Shown here in pieces: positions 24,666 to 42,000 of a stretch of 64,000 bases of DNA (its first letter is position 1; every line of letters starts with the position of its first letter). A model generated the notes under the pieces. It did not search any database. It saw only the letters and a program-made list of their open reading frames with translations, and was not told where the DNA came from. Both the position numbers and the translations under genes were made by a program. Source of the DNA: Bisporella sp. PMI_857. Its lineage: Eukaryota > Ascomycota > Leotiomycetes > Helotiales > Helotiaceae. The stretch is from the NCBI GenBank assembly GCA_021307315.1, contig JAJSPD010000008.1, positions 992,001-1,056,000 of the forward strand. Direction: 5' to 3'.

Positions 24666-26071
24666 TCAACAACAACAACTACCTTTAACGTCTAGCAGGC
24701 TGGGATCTTTGGTTCTTCGCAGTGATCTCCTGTTGTTATTGTTCCTGTTTCGTCCATTGCGGCCATTTCGATTTGAGTTGTTGTTTTGGTTATTGTTGTT
24801 GCCAGTAGCTGCGGTAGTCTCTGCAGCTGCCTCTTCAGTGGTGAAGGATGCTGCCGCCTGGGGGTTGTTAGCATGATACATTTCTTTGCTTAATGGAGGC
24901 AAGTCAAGACAAGTCTAAATTTGTGATGTAGGAAAAAGCAAACACGTATTCAGCCGTAGCAGCTGAAGGATCAGAAGAAATAGTAATGGATTCACTTGCC
25001 TTGGTTGCAGCAGATCCGGCAGCTCCCGTCGTGGTAGCACCCACATCGCCACCGTTATTATTGTTGTTGTTGTGTTGTTGTTGTTACTACCTCCTAGAGC
25101 AGCCTCAGGGGTTTGGACAGGCGAGGCGCTAGACGTGATCGTAAGTCCTAAAAGAGCATCCACAGCAGCCTTGTTCTGCACGGCCGAATCGGCACCCGCA
25201 TTCTGGTTGGCCTCCACAGCGACAGGAAGGTCCTTTATGTTTTGTTCGATTTGCTTGTTTACAACATCGAGTGATTGCAGGGTCTGGATCTGGTTGGCAG
25301 AATTTTCTGTTGGCGTGACATCGGTTTGTTGGACTGGGAAACAGCCTCCGAACGGGCCGGCGACTGCGTTGTTACGGCATCTCACGGTGCAGATGTTTCC
25401 AGTTGAGCCTATGTAGGATGTTAATCACTGATTATAGCTAGCTTGAACATTGAACACGTACCTCCAGTGCATGCAAGATCATCTGGCATGGCGACGTTGA
25501 TGACAAAGTCTTCAGTCTTTGCTTGTGATAAGCCATTTGCACCTGGGACGTTGTTGGTGACTGTCAGGTTTTGTGAAATAATGCCAGAGTTGCCTGTGAC
25601 ATGTTAATTTCGGGTCCAGGGTGGGAGGCCATGGTGCTTACTTGTTACATCGAGATCACAGACATAGGGACCTGCTCCATCGGCGTTGACTTGATGAATT
25701 GTTACAGCTACAGTACTGCCGGCTGTGACCTGCGTAACGGTTCCAGCAGCGAGTTGATTCTCAGTGTTCTCTCCTACATCGATGTTGCCTGCAAGTTCTG
25801 TCCGTCCGCACTGGTTGACGATATTGGCATTGATTTCAGCATCACGTATGATGGTCGTATCTAGCTGGCACGGGCTGATGGTTGTGCAATTTCTCGCAAT
25901 CGACTCGTCGACTGGTAGCAATTAGTCCCTGATTTCCCACGGTCTGTATTCAGGTTACATACCTTGGAAACCAATACCATCAGGCGAGCCCTTGGTCCCT
26001 TGGACTTTGATAATAACACCATGTGCACTAACTGAGGCAGCCAACAACGACACTAGGAATGCGGAAATCAT
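24666..26071 (-). CDS. Egh16-like secreted appressorial protein with Asn-rich tail
   Basis: Member of the gEgh16/Gas1/Mas family (Egh16-like virulence factor), secreted proteins expressed in infection structures of Blumeria and Magnaporthe. Exons are 26071-25963, 25911-25642, 25593-25462, 25408-24946 and 24857-24666, with short GT-AG introns. The signal peptide MISAFLVSLLAASVSAHG matches the family, whose mature end starts at His. Landmarks are RNCTTISPCQLDTTIIRDAE, VAVTIHQVNADGAGPYVCD, VINVAMPDDLACTG and ICTVRCRNNAVAGPFGGCFP. The C-terminal third is disordered, with Asn repeats and a basic NGRNGRNRNNNNRR stretch, ending in Cys-Cys-Cys. One base is missing in the AAC repeat near 25060-25080, and adding it gives 388 residues. 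The in-frame ATG upstream at 26161 is not used in this model because it would bury the signal peptide. Confidence 0.85.
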
Positions 26072-27470
26072 GATGAGATAGGACAGAGTTGGTGACCCGC
26101 ACAGAATAAAGAATAGATATGAAATATAAGGGAGAATCGCCTGGATCCGAAGAAGACTCAAATTAGGAACTGAAAAAGAATGGATGAAGGGACAAACTGG
26201 TACAGCGAGAGAGAATGACTTTATGACTTCTCAAAAGCCGTAGCAACGTGCGTGGCACCCACATCGTAACGATACATCCCAACCTCAATCATTCATCGCA
26301 GCACAACGAGGGTGGAGATTCCTCCTGATCTCCAAGGCCAAATGGGACATTGGCCTTGCTCCTCCCTCCAACTGCAAACAATCAAGAAACATCATAGTGG
26401 CCGGTATTGATTTGCCAAGCGCAAAGATCCACAAGATTTAGGATCAACAGATGGCATCCGGAGATCAGGTGTCGGGCTCTTACCAACCATCTGAAGGAGA
26501 GATCAGCGAAAGAGCCGCATTGCCGCCAGGAGCAAGAACAGTGGGGTTGGGATGGTGTGCAGAGCTGCCAGAGATCTGTTTGACCCACCGCCAAGACTGA
26601 AAATGTGGACACCAAACGGCTATGACAATAAACGAATGATGAATCGAACGACAATAGGGAAATATGCCGCAGGTAGTGGCGCTGTGGAAGAGTTGAAACG
26701 AGCGCGTGGAAACGGAGCCACATGTTGAGCCGCACTATAGTTTTGCAGGGAGGCACAAATGGCGCGATGTGGTAAGCTGTGGCTTTACCTTAAGCCTATG
26801 CCCCTGCGCAGGTGGATTTGAGCCTAATTCGAGAAACTGCAACCGTCGGAGAATATAGAGAGATGGATCCATTCAGGATGTAATAACGTGTGTGTATGCC
26901 TTGCTCAAGAAAGGCGAGGCAACTGGTAGGCTCAACTTGCTAAATTATCGAGGCGAACGAGCCATAATCTGGAACGGAGAGTTTGAGATTATTCATGCTT
27001 CCTTCAATCTTATCATGGCAACACGCACAACTGCAAGTATGGTCAATGTCCGAAAAATATATGTACAATAAGCAATAAATCATACTAGTCAATACTTAGT
27101 GTAGAGCGCAAGACATCCAGAGACGAGTTGTCATATCAAAGTCTTCCTGGAGCGACGACAGTCCATTGCACTTGTGACATATCGTCGGCAGATAGATCCT
27201 GTGTGGCATGTTGGAAAAATTGAGATTACAACTTTTCATTCGGCATCATTTCCCGTCGCCCGATTGCTGAAATGCGAGATATATCCGAAAGTATGCCCTC
27301 GGCTTCAGTATGAAACTCAACCTATAGTACAGCATATTATCACGAGAACACTGTAAACCTTGTACGCCACTAAGCTCCTGTTTCCATGCTATCCCATGTG
27401 CTCCATGAAGAATACGCCCCAACGCCGACCTAATGTTTAGGTTCCTTCCTGACGCCGGCGGAAAATCACA
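26072..27470. other. intergenic, Egh16-like upstream region
   Basis: Promoter side of the Egh16-like gene and 3' flank of the acetyltransferase. The open frames on both strands (for example 26382-26756) have no recognisable similarity or splice support. Confidence 0.4.
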
Positions 27471-30971
<3,501 letters not shown>

Positions 30972-33900
30972 TTCTCATATAGTTCGTATCATTCGTGTGT
31001 AGCTAGTAGGCAGCAATATTGGGGTGAATGCGCCAGATATTTGGGAGGGACGACAGTGAATCCAGCGCGTGCTTGCGCGCTGCTGGTTATCGAGCGAGGA
31101 TTAACGTCTGGTAACTTAAACCTGGCTGAAGGCTAAGCTTGATACAATGACGCACTTTTCAACCTATGAATATAGCTTCCTTCAAGCGCAAAACAGCTTG
31201 CGAGGCGCCAAATCGCGGAAGAGTGTGGATGGTTGGATTAAGGAGGAAGCGTAATGAACGCGCCGTTTGAAGCCACAACCTCAGTAGAATAATTATTGCC
31301 ACGATTAATTCGAGAGTATAATGCCTTCCGACGCGTAAAAATAGGTTTCTTTGATCCGAATTCAAATTCTGGATGTGGAATAACACTGTCTTCAACATTC
31401 TGGCCCAGACCTCATTGTCAGTGTCGTTAATGGTGATTAGTCAGCATAGCGCCAAGCCTCTGAACTTCACGTCAATTGCAACTGCTAGTAAACTCTCGAC
31501 TGCTACAACAAAGTAACTGGGTATGTAAATCATGAAGGCTCCGTGATTGACGGCGAGTTAATTGAGTCATAGTATCGAATTATAATCACCACGATGGGTG
31601 TCCCATTCGAAGCGCTCCTCCGTATGGGATCATGCTCGTTGTACGTTTCTTTCCCTTAGCCTCCAAGTACCTCTCCTCAAGCAGACGATCAGAATATTAA
31701 GAGTTGCAGATGTTCGGCATTAGCGGAGCTGGGTTATCAAAAGGTTAGACATATGCAGAATGGAGGAAAGAGGGCGAGACACTCGATTGATCAATGGGAC
31801 AAGGTAAGAGAGCCTTACTCTCATTACCGTCAATGGTCACACAGAATGCTAACAGATCTATAGCAAAGTAAATAATTGCTGTATCGAAAAGCATAGCTAG
31901 AAGCTCTGACATAATGATAGTGATGGACCGTGATTTCAGATTAACGGGCTTTCTGAGAGGACAAACAGATAATCCAGCGGCGCCTGCAGGATTTGAAGTG
32001 AACAATCCTTGGAGAGTATAGACCCTCTTCCCCCTCGAATGATTCGACCGCTGACTCTCTGAACAGCTCGAAAAGCGCTTTTTCTAAGGGATACTGTGTT
32101 GTGGTCTTGTACATATACATTGGGGGATCGACGCGGATTAAAATGTCCGTCTAACCCAGAGAAATCATCATTGAGTTGCAGTTCAGCAACAATCTCTTTA
32201 TCCTAGATCCGCTTCACAGCACATCTCAATTTAGCCAGCCCATAGTATTCTGGTTGTCAGGGATCTATGGCATTACTCCTTCCATAATCTTATCGTGTTA
32301 CTTGTGCTCGTTGCTCTTTCAGGCCGTACAGTGCACTAATTATTCTAATAATTCGTTGAACCTTTCTGCGACAATTCTCTTGTTTCTCACATAGCTTCTG
32401 CCGGCAGCCTGGCAAGTCAGTAATCGGCGAGTGGGACAAACCTCATTACAAGCGGAATTACTCAGATAAGGCGTAATAGTGTACATTGGGCATTCTTAAT
32501 TCTAGGCCTAGTCTAATTCTTGGCCATAGAATGAAGTGAGCCCATATAGACACATGATCCAGGTGATGTTCACTTCTAAATCACTTTCTATATTACGTAA
32601 CACAGTCTCTATCTCGCAATTAGAGAGCCCAATCATTGTCTCATGATCCTTGAACATCCTCGTGTATTGCGCTCTCTACGCGATGCTGGCTAGCAATCTC
32701 GTAATGGATGCTTAAGGAGAGGAGTGTTTTTAATGTGTTTTAATATGTTGGATTCACAACGTGATATAAATCTTGCTTGAGCAATCGTAATGTAGTAGCG
32801 ATCGTGAGCCTGCTGCTTCAAGCGACCATTCATCACGCACAGGCGGCATGGGACCGAATCTCAGGTCATTTATAGCCGTGTTGATATCAAAATTATCGAA
32901 GATAACATGACCAAACAGAAAACCTTGATAAATAGCAGATACGTCTGACGTACCACCAGTAGCATAGCTTTAGAACCCCGCTGATCATCTCAGAACCAGT
33001 CAAATGTCAAGTCAATTTTTGACAGCTGAATTACTATCTAGTGCAGATACTTAGCCTGACCGCGGTCAAACTTATAAACATGTGGGCCAGTCGCATAAAA
33101 TTATGATCAAAATTACACATCTCTTCAAATTGACTGCTGCTTACCTGCACCATTTCCCTCATCTACAGCTTTAGGGCTAACTTAATTCGCCTAATGCCAT
33201 TGAGCAGCAAATCCTCTAGCAGCTTTCCATCCCCCAACGGGAACCAAGATGTCATCTGTGAATACACACGAATACTATATACACGTGAACTTCATTGCAC
33301 TGCCTATTTCAAGGGTCCTCTCTATCGACGAAGCAATTCTCAAGAAAAAAGATATTAGAAAGGGGTTAAGCGAGGTAGATTGTGATCACGTGATATCGCA
33401 ATTAGAATTAGAGCAGCATGTTTTTGCAAACGACAGAGTATCTACGACTCCTTAATAAGAGCCCGTACTACTTCGAGATAACTCAAGTATTCTTTTTTGG
33501 GTGTTTCAGGTTTGTGGATCTAATCATCCTGGCTCGCAAAGAGGAGTTCATCGAGGAGAAGCAGGGGTGGTGGTTGAAACCAGCTGGGTAAACCTCCTGC
33601 TGCAATATGCATGCCAATATGTCATTGCCAGGCCATCATTTCGTTAATCTAGGGTACTCAATTAAAGTTACCACGCGTTCAATACGTCAGGAATCAATGG
33701 CATATATACATCCCCAGAGAGGAGGTCTACCCTGCTCCTAAACAAAGGTTGGAAAACATGTTTCAGCACAAGATCCCGAGCTGTGAGACTGTCGAAAATA
33801 GTGTTCATTTCAATGCCCAAGATGATGTAGCATTCCCAGAATTCCCATACAACAGCTGAATAGTATCTTAGAATCTCTTTCCCGTTTCGTGCAGCCATAT

Positions 33901-35973
33901 TCACATGTTGCAAGGCAAAATTAACGCGCTAGGTAGAAGTAGGATGGCATAGCCTTTGACCTCGATCATAGAAATAATATCGTGAAATGTAACTGCTACA
34001 TTTGAATTCGAAAAATTCTACCACTGACCATATGGAACAAGAACTATGAAGGCTGCGCAATTCAACCAGTAATCTCTCAAAGGATCTTCCCGGGTATTGG
34101 CCACCAGTTCAGACATGATACTTTAGGATCACGTATTTCATATGAGCTACGTCGTTCATTTACCGGTTACCATCTTATGAATATATGTAAGTTAGCTGTG
34201 CATTCCAGTGTAGACATTATGGAACAAAAACTCTTAGAGCTCTGGTGTCTTCTCGTTCTCCGAGTGATCTTATGCGGTATCTCAAGTACGAAAATACTGA
34301 TTTTTAATTTATTAAAGGCTTTTACCGGCCACATGGCAACATAGAAGTGATATATTATGATAATTGTAGTTTAGCAGGGCAAAAGGCAGGAGTTCGTATA
34401 TTCTCTGTGGACCAAAGCACTGCTCTTCATCATACACTGTGCTTGGACTTCCAAAACAGGCGTTTAAAAACAATATTGTTGAAAATTAGAATGTAATACT
34501 CCTTTTAATGCATTAGACAGCTCCGCCAAGATTATATTTACAGAGAGGCTAGGAGCCTTGTCTAAAGTAGTATCAAGTCTTGCCGGCATTCCCTTTTCGC
34601 AACTCGTAGCACTAAAACAAATGGATTGTTGCTCATGGCTTACTAGAAAAGGACTTGAGGGCTAGACGTACAGGAAGACGTGAAAGGCAGGAGGCGTTTT
34701 GGCACAGAAAGAAACCATAGACATACTCAGCTTCTGCGCGATACATCTCCAATGGCCAGAGTAAGGCAAGGAAATGACATTGTAGTTACTTAGAAAGCAT
34801 TGCGCACCGTTTCATATAACATAAACGGTGACAACAAAAGCAATAGCCTCATGGACGCATTAAAATGGCATCTCAACAATGCCAGCCCGCCTGCGATCGA
34901 AACCACACTCAAACCTCAAAGTATGTTGGCACAGACACTTCCATTTCGATATTGCATCGCCATGGTCTATAAAAAGATATGAAAGACCTCTGCGTAACTA
35001 GCTCTGAGAGCGAAAAGTTATTCCGACCGGCATGATGCTCACACGCATGAAGCAACCACACATGTGTTTCAAACCCCTTTTACTTTTGTGCTTTGACATT
35101 GCATTATTGTATATAGTTAGACTTCCTTCCATCTATTGTTGTGCCCATTTGGTGTTCGTTAGCCTTTGCCATACTCTTGTTCTTAGGTTGAGGTGAAAGT
35201 CGAGGCATTTCGCGTTTGATATTTGTGTTGCGTTCCATGGAGTTTTTGAGGTACGAGATGTCGATATGCTTGATGCGATTTCCGAAATCCGTATGGCCCA
35301 TCTCTGAATGAGCTTTGAGCTTCAGGGTAAGACTGTGGCATGGTGCCATGCTTTTTGAACGGATGTTGTGGAGAAGTGTCAGGATGAGAAAATAACTGTG
35401 ACAGCAATCAGACAAATTCGACGATGGAGGTTACCTTGCAGATACTATGAAGTAAGCGCACTATTCACTCAAAAATTTACCTCTATAGATACATTATTTA
35501 ACGGAGATGTAGACGATTGAGCCCTGATGATTCAGTTCTGTGGCCGGAAACTCCAAGTCATCTCCGTCAGAGGTATCCACCATGGAATCCGCAGGAACAG
35601 GTTCGAAGGCTAGACCACAGCGAAAGTTGCAGTAGGCGCGAATGAAGCAGTACCCCTCCTTTTGGTCGCATGTCCGACTTCAGACCAATATTGAGTTACC
35701 ACAACGGCAATGTGGCGCGCACCATCTCTCTCGAACCGCGCAAATGATGAGTTGCATACGAACCGGAAATTGGACAGCTCAGCAGAGAAGGTCTGCCTGA
35801 AGGCTATGTTGCCATCTCTGTTAAACGCTCTAAAAAGCGCTTCTCGGGAAATGCTGGCTCTTCAAAAGGTATCCTTTATGGCCCGGGGGAGAGGGGGGGG
35901 TCCCGGCTGCGGTAATGCTTAACACGGCGCCCGTTAAGCTGCAAGTTTGGTAACGCTATACCACCTATATGTC

Positions 35974-36204
35974 TTATTGGGTGGCAATTATTGGCGGGCA
36001 AGGCCAGGCCGTTGCCTTCATATGCATTGTGGGGATTTCTGGGGCAGTGTTTCTTTCCACGGAAGGTTGAGAAGACGGAGTTGGGCAGGAACTCGGGACG
36101 AGGGGAGTGATCGCGATATGGGCAAATGCAGGGCCGGCGAAAGTGCCTGGTATGAGGCTGCCGTTTCTATCTCGGAATGCGAACCTTCGATCATAGTGGC
36201 CCAT
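35974..36204 (-). CDS. candidate small ORF, unknown
   Basis: A 76-codon frame, MGHYDRRFAFRDRNGS followed by LIPGTFAGPAFAHIAITPLV, in a locally GC-richer patch of the gene-poor interval. Composition looks protein-like, with a Pro/Ser-rich second half. There is no start context or splice evidence and I recognise no family, so it may be an exon of a decayed gene or noise. Confidence 0.2.
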   Translation of the reverse strand: MGHYDRRFAFRDRNGSLIPGTFAGPAFAHIAITPLVPSSCPTPSSQPSVERNTAPEIPTMHMKATAWPCPPIIATQ

Positions 36205-37776
36205 TGTCCTGGACTCACGTTCCTTTAAGTTGTACTTGCAATTTTGTTCAGACTTAGGAGGAGGTATGCATGATGTTTCTCATTCCCACGCGAGACTAAC
36301 CTATATTAATAGCGCAGTGTTTCTATAAGCCAAATTTGGAGGCGAGAGGTTTCTTTAGAACTGCATTCATATCTAGGTTTCGATTCCCAGCGGAATATAG
36401 GTAGGGAACTGAGGCAGATATTGGTTGATCCACCTAAATTCACTTATATAAATTACCACTACGATATCCACGATCGGGAGACATATTAGGTCTGCAGGAG
36501 CAATGCAGTCTCTCAAAATAGGTCATTATTCTTAGGAGACGGTTCCGATATCTAATCATTAATGAATCGTTCTAGAGAGAGCAATGGCGCTGTCGCTTTC
36601 GTACGGCTCAGTGATTCTGAATAATGATATGTTCGCATATATATACTGCCTGTTTTTGCAAGGGATTGATATATTAAGGCTTATATGTCGACTTTATGGG
36701 GCCTAGAAGGTCAAGGACAGTTGAGTGGGAGTCCGTCACATTATGAGAAGCACATGGTTATTTAGCTGATGCTTGCAGAAGATGCCTTGCTCAGATGGGT
36801 TTTTATTATTTCTTTCCGGAAATTCATTGTTGTCTTCTTGATATCTTGTAAACGGCAAGAGCTATGACTCAACTATATCAATCTTGGTTGCTTCGATATG
36901 ATTCTTATGATTGCTGGATACTGTAAATGCAAATTTTCTTCTTGAAATCAGATGACTTGTCTTCAATGCAAAGACGCATCGCAGAGACACAGCCTCCATG
37001 TGCTTTCGCCGTACTCGGTACCCGTTGCTCACGAGAACTTTATGGTAGGATTGAGTACATGGGAAAGCATACGGGACCACTCACATGCCAGGATGCGAAT
37101 TGGACAGTAATCGCGCGGTTCATTCAATCTATATCCCTGCCTGTGTACGTCCGCCATCCACGAAACTGACCGCCATAGAAAGTGAAGCAGTGTGCGTTCC
37201 CAAGGCAGTGATGCCTATCCTTGAAACTGTAGAAAAAATCTTATTAACTTCTATGCTCATACAAGTGTTGTATGATGTTCTGATCTGGGGCGAACCTCAT
37301 GTGCGAAACTATAATCGCTTAGCTCGATAGTTCGATGATGGATGTTGGAGGGTGACGACGCCGAGAAGTGGGTCGAAATTCAGATACACGAGCCTTCTTT
37401 CAAACCGGTGTGTTATAATACGATCATGCTATAGGGATATAACTGAGTTGGCTGTGATCCTGTGCTTGGTATAGATCGACTGGAACGCTCCGAAAACTCT
37501 TCAAGGATACAACAATAAGTACCGGGGCCGTTGACCTTGTGCGTTCTGCATGGGGATGGTGATACCTTGTCTGCTTCGCTTCGGAGATTATTGAAGTCGA
37601 CCTTAGTTGCTGTAACAATGAGCCACTCGCACCCTGGTACAGGCCTCGAGAAGCGCTTGATCTGAAGCGTGAATTACTCTACACTGTACACAGTACCCTC
37701 CCCTGTCTACAAGTTAGATCACCACTTCGCGCTCAAGGGTGTGGCAACAAATCAATATTTAAGAAATAATATCAGT

Positions 37777-37809
37777 GGTTTTTTTTTGGTTTTTTTTGGT
37801 TTTTTTTGG
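37777..37809. repeat. (GGTTTTTTTT) tandem repeat
   Basis: Three consecutive GG-plus-T(8-9) units ending in GGCC. A simple-sequence tract with unreliable copy number. Confidence 0.85.
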
Positions 37810-39709
37810 CCCCTGTGCTCACGCGAGCATTCAACTTCTTAAATGTTGAGTCCACTTGCAGAATTGCATGATTGCGATGAGTCCAAAGTCAGAGTTTGAT
37901 AAACGCGATGATGTGACTCTGTAATAAGTTCGTCTACAATGTTCAGGATAGATCCACAAATTTTTTATTTAAATCAATAGTTCTCGTGCTATGATCATGG
38001 TGCTCATATAAGCTAGGCTCTCTACACGGAAATCGGGCCTGTTTACCTATAATTGATGATCAGCGCAATATCTGTGGCACTAACGATCACCTTAGAGAAA
38101 TCTTCAAAGTTCGCGTGAGAACCTGTCGCAAAAGCGCTGGCTGGTACGTACAACTCTTGCCCTTTACAGCAGTGAGATTTAATTGCTGGTCTCGGACAAC
38201 ACAAATATCATTCCACAGTCTTACAACTTCGGTAACCTGGGGAGATGCTCGAGTGTTCAACTGCACGGACACTACCGTGCCAAACGATGGAATGCGACCT
38301 GTCATATCTCTCCAGAGATGGAAAGGCTCAATCATTCTAGAAGACAGATCTCGCACACTGGTTGGCATGAGCTACTGAGGAAGATTGAATCTTAGTGACA
38401 TTGGCGAGTATTCAGTCACCCCTTTTACTTTCTCAACTCGACGGAAATATAGACATATTGGTATTATCCTTGATCATTTAATAAACATATTAACTCATAT
38501 GAGCGCCATGCACAATTTGGATCGCGATTGCTAAAATGGGGGTTGTACTCAGTGTTGTGGTTCGCCTTATTCTCATCTAGAGGATGAAAGCGATAAAATA
38601 ACTTTTATCATGCCATACGTGAGTATACATTTGTGCCATAGACACTTTGGTCTCTGATCCAAGGCCTTACATCTGATGTATTGAAAATGCCATTTTGTTC
38701 GCGTTAGTAAAGTGTGTCGGGTTCTAAGGCTAGAAAATCGGTTTGTGAATGCGGTTCTAGCCTTCTATACCACGTAAAGCCTTTGCCCTTTCTAACAGCT
38801 TTTAGCTAGTTCTTATATATTAATTCAAATCCTTAGACTGAAAATGAAACTGAATACATGGTCAGCAGGAGACCAAAAAAAGCGTCACTGCAAAATCAAA
38901 TGACTGCTTGAGAGAGGTCAAAATGATAAGCACGGAAGAAACTTGAAAATTTAGAGATCAAAATAGCTTCATTCCACGATCTATATGTCGATTGTCTTGA
39001 AAATCGTTGTTGATGTGCCTTGGCTGCAGTGGAATGATCTGACTACGCCAAGCCCAGAGCATTGACAGCTTTGACTTCTGATCGGCCCAAAATCATACCA
39101 GGCGGTTTAGCTCGAACGGCACTGACATCATAGTAAGCATAATATAGAAACTAGCCATAAATTATCGGCTTAGTATTCATGAATTATATGTCAGAACTAG
39201 TCAGGATGGGGATGGACAAAAGGTCTAAAGGTCCAAGCCTCTGCGTCCGAGGCTGAACCCGGACCACTGCTTCTACAGCTGCACCGTTTGATATATGCAA
39301 TAGCTCAGATCATCCGAGCTGTTCGGGCTGAACGAGGTAGCTTGAGCGCAAATCATAAATCGGCAAATAGGAAGCATCATGAATATTTTGGAGCTTCGAA
39401 GGTGGATCGCTGTAAGGAATAATACGGCTGATGGTTACCGTGGCTTTATTGGTTGCCGTACAACGGTTTGAGACAATGGATCAACTTTGTTTGAGAAGCG
39501 CGAGGTGATGTGTCCGTCAGTTTTGGAAATATGAGACAGTTTGGGTTCGCTTCGAGACAGTTGCCAAGCATATTACGCCGAAGGCTTATTTTGCATGAAG
39601 AAATCATGTCGTTTATGATATTGGAGTGTTGGCGCACCCTATAACTTCATGCTGAACAACATATGAAGAAATATGATCCGAGCGAGCCCTGCTGACTTAC
39701 TGCCTATCA

Positions 39710-39739
39710 GTGTCGTAGCGCTTGGTCGAACTACGACAC
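39710..39739. repeat. inverted repeat, 9-bp perfect stem
   Basis: GTGTCGTAG and its exact complement CTACGACAC are separated by 12 bases. No gene nearby. Probably chance. Confidence 0.6.
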
Positions 39740-42000
39740 ATACGAAGTCATAGAGAATATGCATGAATAATTGCTTGCGGCTTGTTCCTGACTACTGTAT
39801 CAACCGATAACATTAGCGCCCTCGTGGCTCGGCGTCCTTGGACTTAAAAACTGATGATTGTTGGTGAAGTGCGTAACATGAGCAGCGCTGGTAGTTCGAT
39901 GGCGTTCCGATCCAGACCTGCTGAGATCTCATGCTCGCCGGGAGAAGCGATCATCGACTGTCACCCTTTGCTATTTCTCGAGCAGCTGCATTTTGCCATG
40001 TGGCCTCCTTGTGGAAGTGAGGTCAGTGCGGCTGTAAGCTGCAGCACTCCGTTTGATCAGGGTCTAGCATCTGCAAGAAGGTCCCCGAGACAAGCTGGCG
40101 GTTGTGGCTGCACAGCGATAACTTTAAAAAATAAAATAAAAGAGAAAATAACTTTGTGAGGTTTGGACGGCAGCCAGGTCACAACGGGGTACACATTAAT
40201 AACGTCTTTTTATTGTCTGTCCCTGAGCTATTAGGGTAGCACATGTTACTCAGATTCCGCTTGCTCGGGGAATTCGGTCCTAAGCGAGAGAAGATGACCA
40301 GCAAACCTGGACGTCCCGTCGAGCTTCGGATGACCAGGCAGGTTACAGTAGGGGATGACGATCATTGCAGGTAGAAGATGCAGGGCCAAAGTAAGGGCGC
40401 ACGAGCTGTTGGACCGGGCTCAGGAATCCAATCTTCCGTAGGACGTCGAAAATACTTCGAAATGGCAGCCGTGCACGCCCACCGTAACGGAATCGAGCCA
40501 CCGCAAGCGCGCGAAAGCAGATTCCTCAAAGTGGGAATGATAAGTGCCTTACATCCCGTGATGTCTCGAGAAATGAAATAAAATGCAGGAAGGAGGGAAG
40601 GAAGGCTTGGAGCTCGAAAAATAATGACGTTTCGTAGTAATCAAGATTGTGAGGAGAGGGAAGAGGAGAGGTGAGGATTGATTAAGAAATAGATTGCAAA
40701 TACAGAGAGGGGAGAGGTGGTTGAATTTCAACGAGTATCGTAGATTCTTTTCACCGCCACGACAGCTCTGACTCTGCAAGACACGTGATTGTTTGTGACA
40801 GTGTTGGTTGGAGAATTTTCCAATCCTGTATCCCTCCTCCCCCCGGATTCTTGTCTTCCCGAATAATTGACCACTCTACTTACTGTACACATGCATCATC
40901 TGGACAGTTTACTTACTTGCTGTAGCGCCACGAAAATATCATTTACGGTGGACAGGGTAATTTGATGCTGCAGGTCCCCGTGAACATTTGGTCAGGGAGC
41001 GCCATGCACCCTGCGGCAAGCACCCGACAGGGGATGCTGTAGGGTGTTCTCTTTGTACTGTACTGTACAGTACATCCCCATTTACTGAGAATGTGCAAGT
41101 TCTGATAGGCTGATGGCGTAGGCACCAAGTAGCAAATAGATTCGAGGTGAATAAAAATTAAATGATGTTATAGTAATTTAATTAATATGATGACTTCCCT
41201 AAGATGACGGCTTAGATTTTGGCTAATCTTATATTTTGCTTGAGGGTATAATTCTTCAGCTTATGCTCTATACTCTATATGCTCATATTGCAAAAGCCAA
41301 AATAGACCGTATAACACGTGTGGTAGCTAGATCGCCCCTTTGTATTTTAATGCCCTGTGGCGAGGTGTTTAGTGCATTGCATGACATGTGTGCTGGCACT
41401 GCATAGCATCAGTACGTATTTGTAAAGCTTGGAGACAAGAAGCGTAACAGAGACTCGGTGGGCTTATACATCACTCTTTACACATGGTGAAATACATTTC
41501 ATAAGTAGTATTAAGGTATGGACACCTAATGTGCACTACAGAAGACATTATCTAGCATCTTACGTCAAAGGAAGCGCAAGCCAAAGTGGTCTCGAGGCGG
41601 CAGGAGCATGCGAATTTATAGAAAGTGACCATAACAACCGCCGGATCGGTAAAAGTGATGTAACTTATGCATACAGAATCGCAGGTGGCTTTCACTAAGG
41701 TGGGATTGGTGCAGGTTATCGTCTCGCCGTGTGGGAAAAGCCAGGCCGTGGAAGTTTGTTGCCCCAGTACCTACAGTATACATTATTTGTCTTTCTAGCC
41801 TTACAAAGTCAATTCGGAGCGCCCCGAGAACCACCTTAAGCCACCAGAACAAGCGTGGAATAATACCCGATGACCGTGCAAAGTATCCATGAATACGTCA
41901 ATTGAAGGCCCCCATCTAGACCATAAAGGTTATTGCCGTGTCTGGGCACATACATGCACGGTAAATTATTCTCCTTTGGGTTCAAGGTTCTCATCTCATC

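Larger units (their letters stand above)
30972..42000. other. 11-kb gene-poor interval
   Basis: The longest open frames are about 100 codons and show no recognisable family. I see no transposase, reverse transcriptase, LTR or tRNA, and no extreme AT bias that would mark heavy RIP. It contains a (GG-T8) microsatellite at 37777-37809 and a 9-bp-stem hairpin at 39710-39739. Gene density elsewhere in the window is about one per 3-4 kb, so this gap is unusual. Confidence 0.5.

Noticed and set aside
33359..33375. 17-bp word AAAGGGGTTAAGCGAGG repeated at 49844-49860
   Set aside because: A single shared word of this length in 64 kb is borderline by chance, and the flanking sequences do not align.
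41059..41074. 16-bp palindrome TGTACTGTACAGTACA
   Set aside because: About one perfect 16-bp palindrome is expected in a window this size, and this one arises within a TACTG repeat. No gene is near.
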